Source: VRUE01 sp963702955
GTDB lineage: Bacteria; Actinomycetota; Thermoleophilia; Solirubrobacterales; 70-9
Length of the DNA stretch: 64,000 nucleotides
Direction: 5' to 3'
Assembly (NCBI GenBank): GCA_963702955.1
Contig: OY969774.1
Span: 310,001 to 374,000, forward strand
In this document: one piece after another, positions 58,941 to 64,000 of the stretch
How positions within the stretch are numbered: the first letter of the stretch is position 1
Layout of the letters: each line of letters begins with the position of its first letter
Program-made: the position numbers and the translations under genes
The notes under the pieces: generated by a model
Database searches by the model: none
Told to the model about the DNA's origin: nothing
What the model saw: only the letters and a program-made list of their open reading frames with translations

Positions 58941-59639
58941 GCCCAGTGGTCTCCCGCGGGCAGCCCGGTCAGCTTGATCCCGGCGTGGGTCTTGTAACGC
59001 GTGTTGACCGAGATCAGCAGCGGCGTCAGCTGCTCGACGATCCGCGCCATCTCCAGCGCCCCGGCGTTGACCGCCCGCAGTCCCGGGATCAGCTCGATCA
59101 GCGCCGCGACCCGCGCCTTGTCGGCCTTGCGGTCGCCGCAGACGAGCACGTCCTCGTCCAGCTCGACGTCGGGGTCGGCGAGGCTCGGGGCGCCGACGCT
59201 GTGCAGGGCAGCGACCACGGTGACGCCGTCGGGGACCATCTCCTGCGCCTGCTGCGCCGCCGACCCCTGCCAGACGCCGAGCGAGCGGGTCGCCTTGCCG
59301 CTCACCGCGGCGGCCAGCGGCACCGTGCAGTCGACCAGGATCTGGCCCGGCTGCAATGCCTCGCGCAGGTTGGCGAGATTCTCCGACTGGGCGCGGAAGG
59401 GGACGGTGAGGAAGACGATCTGCGCCCGCGTCGCCGCCTCCTCGTTCTGCAGTCCCTCGACCGCGGCGCCGGGCACCGCCTCGCGCAGCTTCGCCGCCGC
59501 CTCCTCGGCGCGCTCCGGCGAGCGCGAGCCGATCGCGATCGGCGCCCCGGCCGTGGCCCAGCGCAGCGCCAGTCCGGCGCCGAGGGCGCCGGTGCCGCCG
59601 ACGATCGGGATCGGTTCGGTCGCAGCCACGGCGCGCCAG
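58937..59639 (-). CDS. fno: NADPH-dependent F420 reductase
   Basis: About 233 residues from a GTG. The N-terminal Rossmann motif VGGTGALGAGLALRWA and the NADP-type loop IGSRSPERAEEAA are followed by IVFLTVPFRAQSENL, GQILVDCTVPL and the C-terminal VNAGALEMARIVEQLTPLLI, the F420-binding part of Fno/NpdG. It exchanges hydride between NADPH and F420. It is the first gene of the operon with cofD, cofC and cofE, so cofactor synthesis and reduction are co-expressed. Confidence 0.88.
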
Positions 59640-59656
59640 TCTATGCTCACGGACCT

Positions 59657-60391
59657 ATGAGGCTGGAGGGACGCAAGGCGCTCGTCACCGGCGGCGGCGG
59701 CGGGATCGGCGCGGCGATCGCCGCCCGGCTGGCCGCCGAGGGCGCCGAGGTCTGGGTCGGCGACATCGATACCGCAGGCGCCGAGCGGGTCGCCGGCGAG
59801 ATCGCCGGCCACGTGCTCGAGCTCGACGTCACCGACCTCGAGTCGGCGCGGGCCGCGGTCGAGGCGATCGGCACGCTCGACGTCCTCGTCAACAACGCCG
59901 GCACCGACGAGTTCGGCTTCTTCACCTACACCACGCCCGAGCAGTGGCAGAAGGTGCTCGCCGTCAACCTCGGCGGCGTCCTCAACTGCACCCACGCGGC
60001 GCTGCCCGGGATGCAGCAGGCCGGCTACGGCCGCATCGTCAGCATCTCCTCCGAGGCGGGCCGGGTCGGCTCCAAGGGTTCGGCCGTCTACTCGGCGGCG
60101 AAGGGCGGCATCGTCGCCTTCATGAAGGCGATCGCCCGCGAGAACGCCCGCTACGGGATCACCGCCAACTCGGTCGCCCCCGGCCCGATCGAGACGCCGC
60201 TGCTGATGGGCGCCAAGGAGTTCGGCGAGATCGGCGAAAAGATCATCGAGACGATGAAAGAGGGCACCCAGATGAAGCGCCTCGGCCAACCCGATGAGGT
60301 CGCCGCCGCAGTCGCCTTCCTCGCCTCCGACGACGCCACCTACGTCACCGGGGAGACCCTCGGCGTAAGCGGCGGCCTCGGCATGGTCTAA
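59657..60391 (+). CDS. Short-chain dehydrogenase/reductase
   Basis: A 244-residue classical SDR. TGGGGGIGAAIA is the nucleotide-binding loop, VGDID at the end of strand 2 suggests NAD(H) preference, NNAG is in place, and the catalytic Ser, Tyr and Lys are in ISSEAGRVGSKGSAVYSAAK. The C terminus VTGETLGVSGGLGMV fits FabG-like oligomerising SDRs. It diverges from fno across 17 bases. The substrate is unknown; 3-hydroxyacyl-CoA-type substrates are likely given the neighbouring catabolic genes. Confidence 0.88.
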   Translation: MRLEGRKALVTGGGGGIGAAIAARLAAEGAEVWVGDIDTAGAERVAGEIAGHVLELDVTDLESARAAVEAIGTLDVLVNNAGTDEFGFFTYTTPEQWQKVLAVNLGGVLNCTHAALPGMQQAGYGRIVSISSEAGRVGSKGSAVYSAAKGGIVAFMKAIARENARYGITANSVAPGPIETPLLMGAKEFGEIGEKIIETMKEGTQMKRLGQPDEVAAAVAFLASDDATYVTGETLGVSGGLGMV

Positions 60392-60461
60392 CCCACGTTC
60401 CGGGCAACCCAGCCGCCCGTCGGCTCCAGCGGGGGGAGAGAATCGGCCTGCTGGCGACTTT

Positions 60462-60479
60462 ATGACCCTATGGGGTCAT
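60462..60479. promoter_or_regulatory. Palindrome over the start codon of the AbiEi-like gene
   Basis: ATGACCCTATGGGGTCAT (7-base arms, TATG centre) includes the ATG start codon. It looks like an autoregulatory operator for an AbiEi-type regulator, and its GGTCAT half-site is shared with the palindrome at 17494-17510. Confidence 0.45.
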
Positions 60480-61387
60480 CAAATCGACAGTCGCCGGGTG
60501 GGGCCGTGTGGAAGTTGGCCAGGACGCAGCACGGAGTAGTCGCACGACGCCAGCTGATGGAGTTAGGGCTCAGCGCACAGTCGATCCAGCACCGGCTGTC
60601 GAAGGGACGGCTGCACCGGATCGAACGCGGCGTGTACGCGGTCGGTCGGCCGGACTTGACGCAGAGGGGCCGGTGGATGGCGGCCGTCCTGGCATGCGGA
60701 CGCGGAGCGGCCTTGAGCTTCGACAGCGCCGCGGCGCTCTGGGGCATCCGGCCGGCGCGGCCCGGGCCGATCGAGATCGTCGTCCCGGTCTCCTCGGGAC
60801 GCCGACGACCGCCGCTGGTGGTCCATCGCCGACCGCGGATGCATCCGAAGGACGTCACCGTCAGGGATGACATCCCCGTGACCTCCTCGTCCGCACGTTC
60901 ATCGATATCGCCCGCCGACTCGACCCCGCACGGCTGGAGCGCGCCGTCCACGAGGCCGACAGGCTCGACCTGATCGACCCCGAGACGCTGTTTGCGGCAC
61001 TGGACGACTACACCGGCCAGCCCGGGGGTCGGGAAGCTCCGCGAGCTCCTCGGCCGCCACACGTTCCGCCTCACCGATTCCGAGCTGGAGCGACGGTTTC
61101 TGCGGCTGATCGAGAGGCTGCCGATGCCGGTCACCGGCAAGCGGCTCAACGGCTTCAAGGTCAACTTCTACTGGCCGCACATCGGGTTGGTGGTCGAGAC
61201 GGACGGGCTGCGCTACCACCGCACGCCGGCGCAGCAGGCCCGCGACAAGCTCCGCGACCAGGCTCACACGGCGGCCGGACTGACGGCGCTGCGCTTCACC
61301 CACGAGCAGGTTCGCTTCGAGGCGCGCTACGTGCGCGAGACGCTGAGAGCGGTTGCGACGAGGCTGGAAGAAGGCTGGTCGTCCTAA
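60470..61387 (+). pseudogene. AbiEi-like/DUF559 protein gene with two compensating frameshifts
   Basis: The intact protein would be about 305 residues: an N-terminal AbiEi-type winged helix (QHGVVARRQLMELGLSAQSI, RIERGVYAVG), an RGGAALSF-like middle, and a C-terminal DUF559 nuclease-like domain (GFKVNFYWPHIGLVVETDGL, RDKLRDQAHTAAGLTALRFT). The frame breaks near 60888-60897, where one base seems to be missing before CGCACGTTCATCGAT, and is restored near 61021-61027, where CCCGGGGGTCGG has one G too many. Between them the shifted frame reads normal RTFIDIARRLDP. Left alone, the first frame stops at 60973. Either a decayed gene or assembly errors in a G run. Confidence 0.75.
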
Positions 61388-61397
61388 GCTCTCCGCG

Positions 61398-62321
61398 ATG
61401 GCCGAGATGCCGAGCAGCGTGCGGATTCGCGAGGTCGGGCCCCGCGACGGGTTCCAGAACGAGCCGGAGACGATCGCCACCGCGGAGAAGGTGCGGCTGA
61501 TCGACCTGCTCTCGGCGAGCGGGCTGCGGCGGATCGAGGTGACCTCGTTCGTGCGGCCCGACGTGATCCCGCAGCTCTCCGACGCGGAGCAGGTGCTGGC
61601 GGCGGTGCAGCGGCGCGACGGGGTCGCCTTCTCGGTCCTGATCCCGAACGAGCGCGGGCTCGAGCGGGCGCTGGGGCTGCGCGAGCGCTTCGACGAGATC
61701 AACGTCTTCGTCTCCGCCTCGGAGACCCACAATCGCCGCAACGTCAACCGCACGGTCGAGGAGTCGCTGGTCGGGCTGGAGCGGACGCTGGCCGCCGCCG
61801 GGGAGGCGGGGCTGCGCTGCGAGGGGGTGATCTCGACCTCCTTCGGCTGCCCCTACGAGGGCGAGGTGCCGCCGGAGCGCGTCTTCGCGATCGCCGAGCG
61901 GCTCGCCGCCGCCGGCTGCGCCGAGATCGGCTTCGGCGACACCACCGGGATGGCCAACCCGCGCCAGGTCGGCGAGTTCTTCGCCGCGGCGCGGCCACAG
62001 CTCGCCGGAGTCGAGCTGACCGCCCACTTCCACAACACCCGCGGCCAGGGGCTGGCCAACGTGCTGGCGGCGCTGGAGCAGGGCGTCGAGTCCTTCGAGT
62101 CGAGCTTCGGCGAGCTCGGCGGCTGCCCGGTGCCGCCCGGTGCGACCGGCAACGTCGCCACCGAGGACGTGGTCTCGATGCTGCACGAGATGGGGGTCGA
62201 GACCGGGATCGACCTGCCGCGCTTGCTGGCCGCCTCACGCGAGGCGCAGGAGGCGCTCGGCCGCCCGCTCGGCGCCCACCTGCTGATCGCCGGGCCGGTC
62301 GATTGGCACCGCGGGGAGTAG
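61398..62321 (+). CDS. Hydroxymethylglutaryl-CoA lyase
   Basis: 307 residues from the second in-frame ATG; the longer frame begins in the preceding gene. This DRE-TIM metallolyase has IREVGPRDGFQNEP at the N terminus (metal/substrate Arg-Asp), VEVTSFV-like strand 2 (IEVTSFVRPDVIPQL), VSASETHNRRNVNRT, FGDTTGMANP, the metal-binding HFHNTRGQGLANV and the signature GELGGCPVPPGATGNVATED with the catalytic Cys. It cleaves HMG-CoA to acetoacetate and acetyl-CoA in leucine breakdown. The carboxyltransferase gene downstream supports that pathway. Confidence 0.9.
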   Translation: MAEMPSSVRIREVGPRDGFQNEPETIATAEKVRLIDLLSASGLRRIEVTSFVRPDVIPQLSDAEQVLAAVQRRDGVAFSVLIPNERGLERALGLRERFDEINVFVSASETHNRRNVNRTVEESLVGLERTLAAAGEAGLRCEGVISTSFGCPYEGEVPPERVFAIAERLAAAGCAEIGFGDTTGMANPRQVGEFFAAARPQLAGVELTAHFHNTRGQGLANVLAALEQGVESFESSFGELGGCPVPPGATGNVATEDVVSMLHEMGVETGIDLPRLLAASREAQEALGRPLGAHLLIAGPVDWHRGE

Positions 62322-62333
62322 GCTGGCCCTGCG

Positions 62334-62714
62334 ATGAAGAGCGATGCCTTCCGCGCCGCCGCCGAGGCGAAGGACTTCTCCGCCGGCGAGAAGCTGTTCT
62401 CGTCCGACGTCGTCTTCCGCAGCCCGGCCGTGTTCGAGCCCTACGGCGGCCTCGAGGCGCTCGACCTGCTACTGGCCAACGTCGTCCAGGTCTTCGAGGA
62501 CTTCCGCTACGTCGACCAGGTCGAGACCGGTGACACCGCGGTGCTGATCTTCGAGGCGCGGATCGGCGACCGCGAGCTGAACGGGGTCGACGTCCTGCGC
62601 TTCGGCGAGGACGGCCTGATCGCCGAGATGACGGTGATGATCCGCCCGCTCAGCGGCCTGCAGGCGCTGGTCGGGGAGATGGGCCGCCGCCTCGAGGCCG
62701 CCTCCGCCGGCTAG
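62334..62714 (+). CDS. NTF2/SnoaL-like protein
   Basis: 126 residues with the cone-shaped NTF2-like fold pattern: an initial helix, then SSDVVFRSPAVFEPYGG, and the strands VLIFEARIGDRELNGVDVL and GLIAEMTVMIRPLSGLQALV. It lies 12 bases after the HMG-CoA lyase gene and 23 before the carboxyltransferase gene on the same strand. NTF2-like proteins include isomerases and binding proteins; the function here is unknown. Confidence 0.75.
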   Translation: MKSDAFRAAAEAKDFSAGEKLFSSDVVFRSPAVFEPYGGLEALDLLLANVVQVFEDFRYVDQVETGDTAVLIFEARIGDRELNGVDVLRFGEDGLIAEMTVMIRPLSGLQALVGEMGRRLEAASAG

Positions 62715-62737
62715 GCCCGTCTAGGCTCCACTCCGCC

Positions 62738-64000
62738 GTGACCGATATCCGACCCGCGCTCGAGGCCGCCCTCGCCGGCGGCCCGCAGCGCCACCACGAG
62801 AAGACCGCCGAGCAGGGCAAGCTGCCGGTGCGCGAGCGGGTTGCGCTGCTGGTCGACGAGGGCTCCTTCGCCGAGGAGGGGCTGCTCGCCAACTGGCAGA
62901 AGGAGGGACTGGGCGCCGACGGCGTCGTCACCGGCCTGGCGACGATCGACGGTCGCCGCGTCGCGCTGATGGCCAACGACCCGACCGTCAAGGCCGGCTC
63001 TTGGGGGCCGAAGACGGTCGAGAAGATCCTCCGCATCCAGGAGCGGGCGCTGAGCTTGCAGGTGCCGATGGTCTACCTGGTCGACTCGGCCGGGGCGCGG
63101 ATCACCGACCAGGTGCAGATGTTTCCCGGGCGGCGCGGCGCCGGGCGGATCTTCCACAACGAGGTGCGGCTCTCGGGCCAGGTGCCGCAGGTCTGTCTGC
63201 TGTTCGGGCCGAGCGCCGCCGGCGGCGCCTACATCCCGGCCTTCTGCGACGTCGTGATCATGCGCGAGGGCAACGCCTCGATGTACCTGGGCTCGCCGCG
63301 GATGGCGGAGATGGTGATCGGCGAGAAGGTGACGCTGGAGGAGATGGGCGGGGCGAAGATGCACACCGGCGTCTCCGGCTGCGGCCACTTCCTCGTCCGC
63401 AGCGACGAGGAGGCGATCGAGCTGGCGCGGCGCTACCTGTCCTTCATGCCGGGGAGCTGGCGGGAGAGGCCGCCCGCCGCCGCACCGGCCGCGCCCGCCT
63501 CCGACGCGGCGATCGAGGCGATCGTCCCCGCCGACGAGAACCAGCCGTTCGACATGCGCGAGGTGCTCGACGTGCTGCTCGACGCAGACTCGCTGCTCGA
63601 AGTCCACAAGCGCTGGGCGAAGGAGCTGATCGTCGGTTACGGACGGCTCGACGGCGAGGCGATCGGGATCGTCGCCAACCAGCCGCGCCAGAAAGGCGGC
63701 GTGCTGTTCGTCGACTCGGCCGACAAGGCGGCGCGCTTCATCCAGACCTGCAACGCCTTCAACCTGCCGCTGCTGTTCCTCGCCGACGTGCCCGGCTTCA
63801 TGATCGGCACCGCGGTCGAGCGCCAGGGGATCATCCGCCACGGCGCGAAGATGATCAGCGCCGTCTCCGAAGCGACCGTGCCGAAGCTCTCGGTGGTGGT
63901 CCGCAAGGCCTACGGCGCCGGCCTCTACGCGATGGCCGGGCCGGCCTTCGAGCCGGACTGCTGCATCGCCCTGCCGAGCGCCTCGATCGCCGTGATGGGC
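62738..64000 (+). CDS. Biotin-dependent acyl-CoA carboxylase, carboxyltransferase (beta) subunit (3' end outside window)
   Basis: 421 codons from a GTG, open to the right edge (families are about 510-530). The crotonase-type fold of carboxyltransferases is evident: the first acyl-CoA site with VYLVDSAGARITDQVQMFPG and FGPSAAGGAYIPAFCDVVIM, and the second, biotin-side half with LIVGYGRLDGEAIGIVANQP, LPLLFLADVPGFMIGTAVER and VVRKAYGAGLYAMAGPAFEP. Following HMG-CoA lyase it could be the methylcrotonyl-CoA carboxylase beta subunit. Propionyl- or acetyl-CoA specificity is not excluded. Confidence 0.88.
   Translation, partial: MTDIRPALEAALAGGPQRHHEKTAEQGKLPVRERVALLVDEGSFAEEGLLANWQKEGLGADGVVTGLATIDGRRVALMANDPTVKAGSWGPKTVEKILRIQERALSLQVPMVYLVDSAGARITDQVQMFPGRRGAGRIFHNEVRLSGQVPQVCLLFGPSAAGGAYIPAFCDVVIMREGNASMYLGSPRMAEMVIGEKVTLEEMGGAKMHTGVSGCGHFLVRSDEEAIELARRYLSFMPGSWRERPPAAAPAAPASDAAIEAIVPADENQPFDMREVLDVLLDADSLLEVHKRWAKELIVGYGRLDGEAIGIVANQPRQKGGVLFVDSADKAARFIQTCNAFNLPLLFLADVPGFMIGTAVERQGIIRHGAKMISAVSEATVPKLSVVVRKAYGAGLYAMAGPAFEPDCCIALPSASIAVMG

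Overview
The window is high-GC actinobacterial DNA. The gene content (coenzyme F420 biosynthesis, a complete-looking ethylmalonyl-CoA pathway set, ClpS plus FtsH, many GTG/TTG starts, 4-base gene overlaps) points to a soil-type actinobacterium. By gestalt I would say the Thermoleophilia/Solirubrobacterales branch, but that placement is inference and no rRNA is present to confirm it. There are no rRNA genes, no CRISPR array and no prophage or IS transposase.

Layout. 1-10754 (minus strand): a nine-gene glycan/surface-polysaccharide operon of GT2 and GT4 glycosyltransferases and two membrane proteins. Most genes are coupled by 4-base overlaps. It includes a tandem triplet of closely related GT2 genes, one of them fused to a NodB-like deacetylase that runs off the left edge, and a GT2 fused to a polyprenyl-glycosylphosphotransferase-like N-terminal half. 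10993-25406: genes I assign to the ethylmalonyl-CoA pathway (malyl-CoA lyase, acyl-CoA/methylsuccinyl-CoA dehydrogenase, MaoC-type mesaconyl-CoA hydratase, ethylmalonyl-CoA mutase) interspersed with toxin-antitoxin-like and defence-like modules: a nucleotidyltransferase pair, HipBA, two DUF4143 ATPases, an AbiEi-like/Fic fusion and a DUF234-type ATPase. Several of these carry palindromes or direct repeats at their starts that look like autoregulatory operators. Crotonyl-CoA carboxylase/reductase, the entry enzyme of the pathway, lies further on at 44423-45685.

25499-28486 holds a secreted protein, clpS and a convergent ftsH. 28700-44094 is a plus-strand run of seven genes for exported proteins: a PstS-like phosphate-binding protein preceded by a Pho-box-like array, then beta-propeller, repeat and phosphoesterase-like surface proteins, the largest about 1500 residues with a C-terminal membrane anchor. 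45754-48791 contains rmuC, a puzzling structured-RNA locus with a tRNA-like element and an inverted partial copy, a lipoprotein and ygfZ. 48902-50673 is a manganese module (mntR-like regulator and NRAMP transporter) with tandem operator sites. 51358-53174 has a ThiY-like binding protein and an aquaporin.

53258-59639 is the F420 region: fbiC (fused CofG/CofH) on the plus strand, carrying an in-frame insertion built around a 107-bp palindromic element, and a tight minus-strand operon fno-cofD-cofC-cofE. 59657-64000 holds an SDR oxidoreductase, a double-frameshifted AbiEi/DUF559 gene, and the start of a leucine/acyl-CoA catabolic set (HMG-CoA lyase, an NTF2-like protein and a biotin-dependent acyl-CoA carboxyltransferase cut by the right edge).

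All functional calls rest on reading the translations and on remembered family features; no database search was possible.
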